From Monocercomonoides exilis (lineage: Eukaryota > Preaxostyla > Oxymonadida > Polymastigidae), in NCBI GenBank assembly GCA_001643675.2, contig LSRY02000051.1:250501-314500 (forward strand): a stretch of 64,000 bases of DNA. Direction: 5' to 3'. Shown piece by piece: positions 12,201 to 24,600 of the stretch. How positions within the stretch are numbered: the first letter of the stretch is position 1; every line of letters starts with the position of its first letter. Under the pieces are notes generated by a model. That model was not told the DNA's origin. It made no database searches and saw only the letters and a program-made list of their open reading frames with translations. A program made the position numbers and the translations under genes.

Positions 12201-13165
12201 AAGAGGAAGAAGAGGATGAGTGAAGGAGTTGTGTGGAGAAGAATGAGGTGTATGCAGACATTGCTCTGGCAGCAGATGAAGTGGTAGAGAGGCTGAAATA
12301 TGACCAGAAATCTGGTGGAGAAAGGGAATCTGAATGGTTCGTGACGGAAGAAGAGGAAGAGGAAGAAGAAGAGAAGGAAGAGAAAGAAGGAGAAGAAGGT
12401 GTCGGTGTCATAGAGCAAGAGCAGAAGGAGAGGAGAGGAATGTTGTTTGAGTTCATTGTGAGGGAAAAGAGATGATCTTCAGTCAGAATGGAGAGTGTCT
12501 GCTTGATGTGGATCTGAATGCCTGCCTCAGATGTGGTGGCAGATGAAGATGACTTATTGGAAGAAGAGGAAGAAGAAGAAGAAGAGGATGATGATGAAAG
12601 AGATGATGATGAAGAGGATGTTGTTGTTGGTGTTGGTGTTGTTGTTAATGATGATGATGTGGAATGATCAGAAGAAGAAGAAGAAGATGATGATGGTGCA
12701 TATGAAGATATGGACAGACGAGAACTGGGATATCTGGAAGTTGTAGTTGAGGAAGAGGAAGAGGAAGAAGAAGAAGATGCAGAAGAAGAAGAGGAGGAGG
12801 AGCTTGTTTCATTGCCTTGATTCGTCAAAGAAGTCTTCATTTTATTCGATCTCTGATACATCAGCTGTGTCATAGACAATGTTTTTGCATATCTTCGTGC
12901 CACAATCCATTTGGGCAGCTCCTTCACAGCCCCGTTCTTCCCTTTCTGCTCGTCAGCCTGCTGATATCTTGCTTTGACTGCTCTGATAAGTGACTGCTTT
13001 CTCAAATCTTGTTTTCTGATTGATTCTGCCACGAAGGGAGACAAAGACTCGACAACTGGAAGGACACTGGCAACAGCAGAGACATAATGTGGATGGGGGA
13101 TGAGAGAGGAAGGGGTGAATGAAGAGGGAGAGGAGAACTTGTGTGAAATGAGGGAGGAAGAGGAG

Positions 13166-13199
<34 letters not shown>

Positions 13200-16100
13200 G
13201 AGAAGGAGAAGATAGTATGCATTGATCATTAAGAGAAGGGTCAGAAAGAGACAAGAAAAGACTCTGTTTGTTCTTGCGAGCCAAGCAATAGTGTGATGAA
13301 ATGAGCTGATGGAGTGGATTGGCCACAGGAAAAGTGGAGAAGCAGAAGGGAAGACTGAACATGTTGGTGAATGACTGAGAAGAAGAAGAAGAAGATAAGG
13401 AAGAAGACAAGGAAGATAAAGAGGAGGAGGGAGAAAGAGAAGAGGAAGAGGAGGAGGAGGAGGAGGAAGAGGATGAAGAATTAGAAGAGGCAGCAGAAGT
13501 GGCAGAAGCAAAAGGAGTGGAAGATGAAGCAGAGATGAAAGATATTTGAGAATCACCTGAGCTTGTTGTCGCGACAGGGGGAGGAGGAAGAGGTGGGAGA
13601 GGAGGAGAAGAACGAGGATTGCCATTGGAATTGGAAGAAGCAGGAGGAGAAGGACATCTTGTTGAAGAGGCAGACACAGACTGTGTTCTTCCGCCTGCGC
13701 CATCACCCGCTGGCTTCAGAGCAGATGGCACATTTGGCCAGAGATGAATGTTGATGGGCACAAAGAGAGGGTAAAAGGAGTCATCTTCACAGAAGTCGGA
13801 GGGAGGAGAAGAAGATGCCATCAGCTGGGAGATGATTTTGTGGGGGATGGAAGAGACAGGGAAGCGGAGGGCAGAGTCTAAAGTGTCGGCGAAGAAGGGG
13901 AGGAGAGAAGGGGAGGAAGGAGGAGAGGAGGAGGTAGATGAGGAAGAGGAGAAAGAAGAAGAAGAAGAGAATGTTATTTTCTTTTCGCGTGTGAGGGAGA
14001 CGAGGGAGGAGTGGAGGAGAGAGAGGAAGCGAGGGGACACATTCAGCAGAACACTCGAAGAGAGTGTGTGAGGAGGAAGGAGGATGGTTGGCGGGTGGAG
14101 GGAGTATGCAGAGCGGGAGGAGGGAGGGGCAGGGCAGAGGATGGTGAGAGAGGAAAGAGAAGAAGAAGAGGAAGAGGAGGAGGAAGAAGAAGACGTGGAT
14201 GAGAGGGAAGAGGAGGAAGAAGATAAGGAGATTGTTCTTGGCATAGATGATTGAGATGAAGATGATATTTTTGTTGGCTGAAAGGCAGGAACATTCGGTC
14301 TGACTGCTTCAGCAGCCTTCGTCTTCGTTGGGTTCATTGCATCTTCTCCTTTCTCACTCACTCCAGCTGTTTTGTTCATTGACTGCTTCTGCTGTTGCTG
14401 CTGTTGTTGATTCCATTGCTTTTCTGCTGCTTCTTCGTCTGCATGTTCTCTGATGAACTTCAAGTCAGGCACATCCAACAGAACAGAGAAGAAAGGGGTG
14501 AGGTGTTTCTCTCTGAGAATAGCGAGGAAAGGGAAGAAGGGTGTGAGATATTGCTCTTTCTCAACAGAACCAGAAGAGGAAGAAGAGGAAGAGGAAGAAG
14601 AAGAAGATGATGTATGTGTCATCTGAGAGATCAAATGAGAAGAAGAGGATGATGATGATGATGAAGCAGTTGAAGGAGATGCATAGTTCACAAGCGATTG
14701 AAGCAACTTTGCCACAAGAATCAGATTTCGTCTGGCTGTTGCATTGATCGTTACTGACTCTGCTTTCACACCCGACTTCTGATGCTCAGCAGACGAAGAA
14801 GAAGCAGTCTTTGAAGAGATAGCTGGGATTTTACTAGCACTGGCATTGCTCTTATTATTGAAATTATCCTTTTCTTTCCCATTCTCTTTCTCTCTGTTCT
14901 CGTGCTGCGTGCTCTTTGCTTTGAGCAGTCCGTATCCATCTGGATTGAAAATGGCTGGAGAGACAAAGCGGAGGAAGAAGAACGACCCAACAACAGCATT
15001 CCTCTCAGACTCAGTCAACACACCCGGATGAGAAGATGAGGCTGATGCATTTGAAGAAGAAGAAGAAGAAGAAGAAGAAGAAGAAGACGCAAAAGAACTG
15101 CCAAACGCATTTCTACTTCTGACTGCAGGCGATGTGATCAGTTTCCCATTCGCTGCTGACTTCTGCCTCTCCTTCTCCTTCTTCTCTCTTTCAATGCTTT
15201 CTATCCTCCTTGCCACATGATGTGCGATCTCCCTGCACAGCCAGCGGATGCCCCACGGAATGCGGTGGACGGAGTCTATCACTGCAAACAGAACAGCACT
15301 CAGCACTTTCTTCATCTCCCTTTGCCTCCTCCGCAGCGACGACTGCAGCTCCAAAGGAAGTGGCGCCTCGTTCTGACCAGACTGGCCAATGGGATCCAGC
15401 CGGATGCGCATCTGCTTCGCAATCTTCAGCGGATCAAGCTCCAAATCCAGTGGGTGGTCTGATGTTGTCGAGGCTACGACTATTTTTTGTAAGGGTTCGC
15501 CTAAGCTCTCAGACAAAAAACGTAGTCCTTCAGAAGATCTGATGAAGTTAACCCATTGAAATGAACATTTGTCGAAATTGTCAAAAAATAAAAAAACCAT
15601 CAGAGAAGGCTATAATATCATAAAAAACAAACTTTGCGTAACTAGTCAACATTTTTGATGCAAATGTATTTGTTCTCAAGAAATTTCGAGGATCTCTTGC
15701 AGAATTTACTTCTTCTCGAACAGTTGCCTGAAAAAATATTCAGAAAACAATAAATGAACATGCATTCAAAGCTGCTATAAATATAAGCAACAAACTGAAA
15801 TCAATCGCAACTGCAATTCGTTTTCAATAAGTGAAAAAGATGTTGGAAATAATTGTGTCATCACGTCGTTGACAAAAGCGTCCATGTCTGCACTTGGTAT
15901 TTCTTTAGATATTCGTATGATGAATTGCGGATATGTTCGGAGAAGATATATCGCACATCCATATTTCTGCAAAGAAGCAACCAATCAATATCAAAATTTA
16001 AAACAAATATTCATACCAATTCTTTGTCCCAAAAAGGAAACGCCTTCTTTCTAAATGATTCCTTGACTTTTTTTAATTGCAAAGTTAACTCTGGAAGCTG

Positions 16101-16357
16101 AACTTTTGCTTGAGAAAAAAGCAGCTTCATGCATAAAATTGTTGCTTGTTCGAGCTCAATGTCTCGCTTCTGTTTTTGAAGAACAACACTTTCAAGTTGT
16201 GAGGATTCCAAAAGTTGTTCTTATAATTATAATTTTAACAACGATTACAATGCTATTGACTCAAAAAAGCGAAAAGTTACAAACCGATGTGATCATCTTT
16301 ACTCGCGATTTTCTCTTTCAGAAAAGTCTGAAGTTGCTGTAAAACTTGAAGTGTCAT
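6299..16357 (-). CDS. Giant polyserine RasGAP-domain protein
   Basis: GTPase-activating protein for a Ras-family GTPase. Six exons (16357-16285, 16219-16017, 15966-15796, 15727-15633, 15538-7284, 7212-6299) give about 3,236 aa. The GAP domain starts near residue 150: FLRTNTFASKM carries the presumed arginine finger (R167), then LELDPLKIAKQ, IPWGIRWLCREIA, the FLR signature FFFLRFVSPAIFNP near residue 370, and RRNLILVAKLLQSL. The spacing resembles IQGAP-type GAPs more than p120GAP (inference). The rest is dominated by Ser runs, Pro-rich stretches (PPPPPVPPPLP), Glu/Lys coiled-coil-like segments and acidic patches. The last exon ends in a compact, non-repetitive region. The N-terminal start is uncertain: an alternative ATG at 16455 (exon 16455-16426) could splice to 16336. 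Confidence 0.85.
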
Positions 16358-16571
16358 TGAACTTACGCGCTTATCAATGATGTATGTGATGCTTCTGGCT
16401 ACAGAGAAAAGAATTTGATTGGTACGTCGGACAAGGTATTTTTTAGATCAATCATTTTTTATTCACAAACAATTTTTACAATCATAAAAACTTAACGTAT
16501 ATTTTTTAATCAAACCAATAGCTCATAAAAATTAATTCATAAACTTAACTGTGCCGAAACGCAAAATAACA

Positions 16572-18619
16572 TTAATGCAAAATATTTGAAGGAATTTGAA
16601 TCAAATGATGACCTGGTAATTTTACAATTTGGTCTATAAATCCTCCGCTGAAGATAATTTTATAAAAAATAAAATAAAAAATAAAGAAATTAGTATAAGT
16701 TGTTTAATATAATAAAAAGAAGCATACCCAGATACGGCTACAGTCACTGTATTTACATCAAACAGAGAGGCAGAAGAAGAAGAGGAAGGCATAACAGCCA
16801 TCATATGAACAGAAGCCTGCCCAAAAGGAGGGAGCAACATCATTGACTGTTTAGTCATTCATTCAAAGAAACAATAAATTGGAATAAAAAAGAAAAAAAC
16901 AATTGTTTAATAGAAATATTCAATATAATCAAACAAAATAAAAAAGATAAGAAATAACAGACTTTAGTCTTTCCCGCAATGAAAGGGGTGCCTTCCACCA
17001 CGTTTGAGGAGATCAGCATGGAGTCTCTTGCAGCCTGTGTCTTTGGGAGAGGCAGGAATTCATTCTGAGAGAGAAGAGGAAGAGCAGCTGAGGCGAAGGT
17101 GGTGGATGAGACAGCCTTTGCAAAGGCAGATGGCTCAGAAGAGAAAGGAGAAGAGGAAGAGGAAGAAAGAGAAGAAGAAGAAGAAGAAGAAGAAAGAGAA
17201 GGTGAAGAAGAAGAAGGCTTCATTGAAGAAACACTCTTGGCAGAAGGGAAAAGAGGAGGAGGTGGAGGGGGAGCTGCTTGGCTGGATGGATCAGAAATAG
17301 AAGAAGAAGAAGAGGAAGGGGAGATTGCAGACAATGATGCATTGCAACGATGAAGAGAAGGAGAAGAAGAACGAGAGGAAGAAGCAGAAGACGAAGGAGA
17401 CGAAGGAGAAGAAACAGAAGGAATCACAAAAGAGGAGGAAAACAGAGAAGAAAGAGGGATGCTGCTGTTGTGGCGGTGCTTGATGATCCAGTTTGTGTGC
17501 GTGAGAGGCGAATGAGGAGAGGAAGAAAGAGGCGAAGGTGAATCAGATGAAGAATGTATTTTTTCATTCAATTTACTTTGAGAAGCAGAAGAAGAAGGAG
17601 AAGAAAGAGCATTTTCATTTGAATCATCAGGACATGTCATGAGTGAAGTGACAGCAGAGGCAGAGAAGTGGAGGAGTTCAGATGATTGCAATGAAGACCC
17701 ATCGGCTGAATGACACAGAGCAAAGCCAGATGCACTTTTGCTGACAACAGAAGAAGCAACAGAGTCAGCAGAGTGGAGGAGAGAGAGAGGAAGAGAGGCA
17801 TTTCTTGTCCCTCTGGCAATGGATGATGCATGCGTGGCTGTGCCTGCTAAGGAAGATGAGGATGGAGAAGGAGAAGGAGATGATGATGAGAAAATGGAGA
17901 GAGAAGCGGAGGAGTCATCTGATGAAAGAGAAGAAAGAGAAGAAGAAGAAGAATACGATGATAACAATGACGATGAAGCAGAAGCAGAAGCAGAAAAAGA
18001 AGAGCTATCTTCAATCTTAGCAGAACATTGCTCAACAACAAAAGAATGACAGAAAAGAGGCTCAGAAAGAGATGCAATGGAAGAAGAAGAGACTTGAGGG
18101 AGAAGAGGAAGATATGCCCAACTGCTAAAAGTGCCAAAGGCGCTCCTTTCTGAGTCAGCTGGAAATGGATTGTATAAAACAGCTGTGGGAGGACGCTTCC
18201 CATTTACAGAATGACAAGATTTATCCTTTAAGACGATGCTGTTTCCTTTAGATGTCTTCATCATAACGGTAACATTGCAATCTTTCCCCTCCTTTTTGTC
18301 AGCATTCTCCTGTGTCTTGTTTCTATCAGCAGCAGAATGAGTGTAATTCCACATCATCTTCCTCATGTTCGACAGGGTCTTGCTGGACGGAGGGAGCGAT
18401 GAAGGAACAGGCCATCTGATGTGATGATAGGCAGTGGAGACAGAAGCAGTGGGAGAGGGGTAGAGAAGAGATTGCTGACAGGGCGTGGCTGAGGGAGTAG
18501 AAGAGACAGTGTCACTCAGAGGCTCCATTGAGACCGAGAGGACTACACAGCGGAGGAGGAAGGGCGTGTTGTTTGAGAGAGAAAGATCGAGTGACACACA
18601 AATGGTAGAAGAAGAAGAA

Positions 18620-18652
<33 letters not shown>

Positions 18653-21600
18653 GATGAAGAAAGTGAAGTTGACTGTTCGGAAAGAGCATCTTCTTCTTTT
18701 CCAAAGAATGGAGAGACAATTGATTGAATTACGTTATAACAAACTTTTTCATTCATATTCTTTTTATCATAATGATTGCACTGGCAATGCTGACAATCAG
18801 AAGAGGAAGGAAAAGAAACAAAACGAGTGTGTGAAAGAGAGAGAGAGACGGGTGAAGCGATGGAAGTGGACCATTGGGACTTGTACATTGAGGAGGAAGA
18901 GTGGCGATGTGCAGAAAGAGACAGGGGAGGCACACGAACTGGCTGAGAAGGAGAAGGAAGAGGAGAACGGGTGCTTGGAGAGGAAGAGGATGCAGAAGAG
19001 GAAGCTGAGCCAAATGCATTCGCAGCAGAAAAGGGATTCTTAGAGGAAAGAGAAGGAGGAGGCATAGGAGTGAGAGAGGTGGAAGAATAAGAAGAGGAAG
19101 AAGAGGAAGAGGAAGCAGATGAGACCAGCTCTGATGAAGATAAAGGAGCATACGGAGGGTGTGTGGTGAGGCGAAGTGTGGGAGATAGCGGAGAAAAAGC
19201 AGAAACCAACGAGGCAGTCTTCAGGGGATCCGAGAAGCCTTCAAAGGAGCAATTGTGAGTGGAGCAGGATGTTTCGTGTGGCAGACAAACATAAGAAGGG
19301 TCGAAGCTATGAGGAATCAAGTGCTGCAGAGGCGTGTGACGTGTGGGAGCAGAAGCTGAGGCAGAATGGAGAAAGGCCTTCAGAGCAAATGAGCTGGAGA
19401 AGGGAAGCCATTTTGTGAGAGCATTTGGCTGGGCGGAGGCTGTTGGGGATGCGAACTGGGGTTTGATCTTTTGCTGCTGGAAGGAGTCAACAGAAATATT
19501 AAAGATGTTCGACTGGCTGCGATAGACAATCACTTCTGTGAGCACTTTTCTGCACAGCGGAGAAGATGAGACAGAAGATGGAGATGCCAATGACAGTCTT
19601 TGGGAGAGTCTGCTGCGATGGTGATGATGATGGCGTGGTGTGCCCTTTGTCTGCTTGGATGGGATGTCCTCAATCAGAGGAGCAGTTGCTTCATCCACAC
19701 CCGGCCCAAACAGTTCTCTCAGTCGCTTTCTTTCTTCCTCTTTCGCTTTTTCCATTTCTTCCTTTGCTGCATCAAAAGTACTCTGTAATTTCTGACTGGC
19801 TTCATCCAATGCATTCAATTTCTTTTCATCAGATTTGCTTCTTTCTTCGCTTCCCACTTCTTCTCCTTGTGTCTCATTCTCTTCTGCTTCAGCATCTTTC
19901 AGCACAAATGCAACTGCACTCCAGAATATCGAGAGATGGAGAGTGCTTATCTGATTCAGATGTGACTCCAGCCACTCATCTATGATTTCATCTCCAACTG
20001 TCCTCAACCCTAAGCAAGTGCCTTGTTTGAATAGCCTTGTTTCATTCTGTCCTGCATCCGTATTGGAATCATCTCTTTTCTCTGCTATTTCCATGTGCAG
20101 CTGCGAAGAGCTTGCCATTTCTCTCAATTCTGCTGTTTCTGCTCTACGTCTGAGGAATGTCTCTCTGTCAGCATCAGACATGGCAGAAGAGCCATCCTCA
20201 GTGTCAGTGGATGGATTGAATTCAGTTGATTGTGAATGGAACAGAGCATCGTGTTCAGCAACAAAGAACGGGAAGACTGGGAAGCTACTCATTGGAATGA
20301 CAGATACATTTGAGTTAGTCAAAGAAGAGGAAGAAGAGGAAGAAGAGGAGGAAGAAGAGATAGATGCTGATGGTTTATTTTCATTTGAGGTATTTTTATT
20401 GAGAAGAAGATCATTTGTGCAGTAGAAAGGTGACAACAGTCCAACAGGATCATCATCATCATGAACATGAGTATCCAAAGCTCCAATGCAGCTTTCCTGT
20501 AAATGTGTTGATGAATGAGATAATTTCTTGCATTGCTTCACTTTCTTTATCGTTCTTTCTGTTTTCTTCGATTTCTTTCCTTTCTTTTTCTTGCCTTGTG
20601 CACGTTTAGTTGATTGCGTTTCTTCATTGTTGGTAGCAGGCTCCGTCTCAAACTGATTTAATGGCATTGGCACCTCTGATTGTGCATCTTCTTCTCCTTG
20701 AACACATTCATGCTTTTCTTCCACTTGTTGTGCATCAATTACCACTTCAATCTTTTGCTCAGTTCTTTTTCCATCTTCACTTCTGATTCCCATCTTCATT
20801 CTCTTCAAAGCCGCTTTCCTTTTCGCAGTTTCTGATCTTCTGATCTGCTGCGATGTCCTCAGAACAAGTCTGAAATGCAGCTCAACTGTCTGCTGCGGAT
20901 AGAGAAGCAACAGTCCATCTTCAACCGCTTTGTTTTCATCGACTTCTGATGTGCTTGTATTCTCAGAGTAATTACTTGATTCTAATTGATTCAATGGAAC
21001 CAGATAGAACAGAGGAGAGATGAGTGATATCTGATTCAAGCGAATAGCTGTTGGAATAACTTCATCTGATGAAAAATCCAAAGAAGAAGAAGAAGAAGAA
21101 GAAGAAGAAGAAGAGTTTGCGTATTCCTGTTGTGCATCGTCTCTTCCTTTCCTTCCGCTCTCTGTTTTTGTCTGAAACTTGTTGAATGGAGATTTCTGTG
21201 AAGAACGAGCCATTGTGTTAGTGAGTTTCAGATGGAGTATCAATGAAGATGCATTTGTGGTGCTGCGGACAACAGAAGCAGAAGCAGCTAAAGATGGAAG
21301 CTCTGATGATAAGACAAGTGGAGGCGGTGGGGCAACAGTGCTGGATGATAACGAAGGGCCATTTGACTGATAAGACGAAGGGCTCGGCTGTGGAGTGAGT
21401 GATGGATAGATCGGGGTGAATGAATAGAGTGTGCGAGAGATGCGGAAAGGAAGGGATTCCATTCCTCCGTTTGAGAGATAAGGATGAGAAAGAGAGGAAG
21501 ATGAAGAGGAAGAAAGTGATGTGGTGGATGTCATGGGAGAGCGAGAGGATGTTCTGGATGGTGTTGAAGGAGGTGAGGGTGTAGAAGCAGGAGACACATA

Positions 21601-24600
21601 AGACGAAGAGAAAGAAGAAGACAACTGCTGCTCATCAGAAGGAATGGCATTGCTGGCAGCATTTGGATGTGGCTTGAACACAAACGACGATGCTTTGTCT
21701 GTTTTGTTGCCATCAGCAGATGACTCTGCAGTTTGTGCTGCTTCCTTTGAAACACTGTTATTATTATTATTATTGATGTTGTTGTTGGCAGATGCAGAAT
21801 ATGCAACAGAGAAGTGTATCATCTGTGCACATGGGGCTGTTTTGTTCTGTTCGTTTGAACCAAAGCTGTTTAATTTGCGTGTAAGTTCCTTGTGCATCTG
21901 TGATGCTGTGTTCTCCTGAAACTCAGTCTCAGACGAAGGAATGGAGAAGAGCGCAGACACATCAGCATCTGAGTCAGAGGACAAAAGAGCACGAATTGAT
22001 GAGGGGGATGTGGGTGCACGGACAATGAGTGGAATAACAAGAGTGTCGCCTGGCTGAAGGATACTGGAAGTAAAGAATGAAGATGGACTGAACTCGACCG
22101 ATGAAGGCAATGCAAAGAAAGGTGAAGCATCCAACTTGGATTTGTCGAAAGGCTGTTCAGAAACATCATCTGAACTTATAAACTGGTTGAATCCCTTTGA
22201 GAGAGAGATACAAGAGATTTGCCCTTTGTTGGATACCATTGGATCAACAGATGCAATATCAGATAGACTGAACATTCCATTCTTTCTGAATGCATTTCCA
22301 CATATTCCAGAAATATCTTCATTGTCGCTCTTATCAGAATTGTTAGAAGAAGATGACGAATTCATCTTCTGACTGGTGGCGAGGAAAGAAGGAGCACACA
22401 ACCCTTGCTGCCTCCACCAGCGTGACCAAGTGTCACGGACAAGTGGATGGAAACTGGCTGGAGATATGAAAGGCAAGGATGATTGGAATGATTGAGATGA
22501 TGTTGGAGAAATAATTTTTTTTGATGATTCAGAATCACCATTTTGATTGAGGACTTGATTCTCTTCTCCATTTGGCGATGGAATGGATGGGAAGAAAGTA
22601 TCTGGCAGTTTGATGTTTATGCTCCGTTCGTCTACAAGCTTCGATTTTGATTTGGATTTTCCCTTTGATTTGCTAGATTTCTTAGCTTTTAACGATTTGC
22701 CCTTTTTCTTCTTTTCTTTCTGAGCATCAACTTTGTCTTCGTTAACTTCGTCAGCTTCATCTTCTTCATTTTGAACTGTTGGCTCAGCATTCTCATTTGC
22801 GGGTTCCTTTGCATCACATTCATCTGCAACTTCTTCAGTTTGTTTTGCATCTTCATCCATTGTATTGTCAACTGTGTCATTTTCTTTCTCATCATTTTTT
22901 CCTTCAACTTTATCATTCTTTTCTATTTCTCCTTTTTCATCCTTTACACCCTTCGATTTCTCCGAGTCTCCGTCGCCTCTGATGAGCCATGCACTGAATG
23001 GATCAAGCATACAGCACATGGAAGCATCGTGCATAACCACAATCCCTTCTGCAGGTGCTGTCCCGCTGTTGTATATCACCAGACACTGCTGATCAGAGGT
23101 CGAGCCAGCAGGAAGCAGCAGATGCCGAAGAGGGTTTCTGATTCCATTCACAGACAACAAATCCACTGACGATGCAGACGAAGCCAGCTTGATAGCTTTG
23201 TTGACTGATGAACTGCTGACAACAGCTGTGCTCAGCTGTGGCTGTACGGCAATCACTCGAACAACCTGCCTCCGATCAGCTGCACGCACCATTGAAATTC
23301 TGTGTGTCTTGCTCGCATGCAGACGGGTGCCAGCCAATTTCAGTGTTGCGTGGCATCGAAGAGAATACTTTGCTTGTGCAGTTGCAAAGGATGAGTCTGC
23401 CCCCTTAACCTGTATCTGAGCTTTCCCTTCTCCTTCATTTGAACGAGTGGCTGTTGATTGTATAGCATACTTCGCTACTGGAAGAGGTGGAGGCGGTGGA
23501 GGTGGAGGAGGAGCAGGCTGCCTGCTGAATGTGTCAATCAGCTTCCATCCGATGCCAGTGATTGTAAGTGTACCAGATGCCAATGGAATGACACTGAATC
23601 CAAACTGCTGCGAAGAAAAAGGGGGGATTGAAGTGTTGTGAGAGGTGGAATAAACGAATGGAGTTGAGTCATTCACAAATGTCTTCACGTTGGCTGAATC
23701 AACAATGTTCTGCCACGACAAATGGCGCAGCTGAAAGAGTCCAGCTATTCTGTTCAGAAACGATGAGGAGCTAGCAGACGCAGAAGCAGACGAAGAACGG
23801 GAAATCGACTGAGAAGCAGCGGCAAACGAGAACTGGGCGTCTTTTGGAGGAGCGGATGCTTGGTTCACCAAAACATGGAATGGATCACGTTTCTGCCTCT
23901 TGATAACTTTCTTTGCCAGTTTCTGTGCTTCTTCGAGTGTTGTATTGTCTTCTTTCTCGAACTCAAACGTGAGATGAACGTCTTTCAGCTTCAGAGGCAG
24001 TCCAATCGGATTGACCAGCGAGATAAACACAAACATCTCCTCACCCGCCACAACTGTCTTTACCACCTCTTCCTCCCTCGTCTTCGCATTGCTTGCCATC
24101 TGCGCCCTGATCCCTTCAATTGCCATCTGCCGCTGCTGATCCTCGCTCGGCCTGCCTGTCTGGCTGTCTGGGCTGACAGAGGCAACAGGATCAGGCACCA
24201 GTCCTTCCTCTCCATCAGAATCACCACCGGAACGATCGAGCTGTGCTGTTAGCGATGAATGCTTGGACACTTCGGTGGGAATGCTGCTGGACTTCATCAG
24301 AGCTTCTTTCAACTTCTCTGCTTTTGTCTGAGGAAGATTGAAGGAATTTCTTTCTTTTTGCTCTTCTTTTGCTATCTTCTTTGCTGCATCGTCCACATCC
24401 TGCCACTCACTCAGCAGAAGAGAAGATGCAACAGAAAGCTCTTTTGATGAAAGTGTTGCCTTCACAGCACTCGGCGCTGACTGCGACAGTGCCAGAGACG
24501 ATGACATTGAAGATGAAGCAACATATGGCAGCTTTGCTGGAGATGGGTTTCCAGTGATTGACGAATGGAATGAAGGAATAAGACGGGCAGAAGATCCTCC

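Noticed and set aside
7451-13706. Many long open frames antisense to or overlapping the RasGAP gene, for example 10247-11290 (+) and 13002-13706 (-)
   Set aside because: They are mirror or frame-shifted translations of Ser/Glu-coding repeats, lacking stops only because of the repeat composition; no domains or splice logic.
6299-16357. RasGAP gene as neurofibromin
   Set aside because: Only the GAP domain is shared; no Sec14-PH or other neurofibromin regions are visible, and the spacing around IPWGIRW looks closer to IQGAP.
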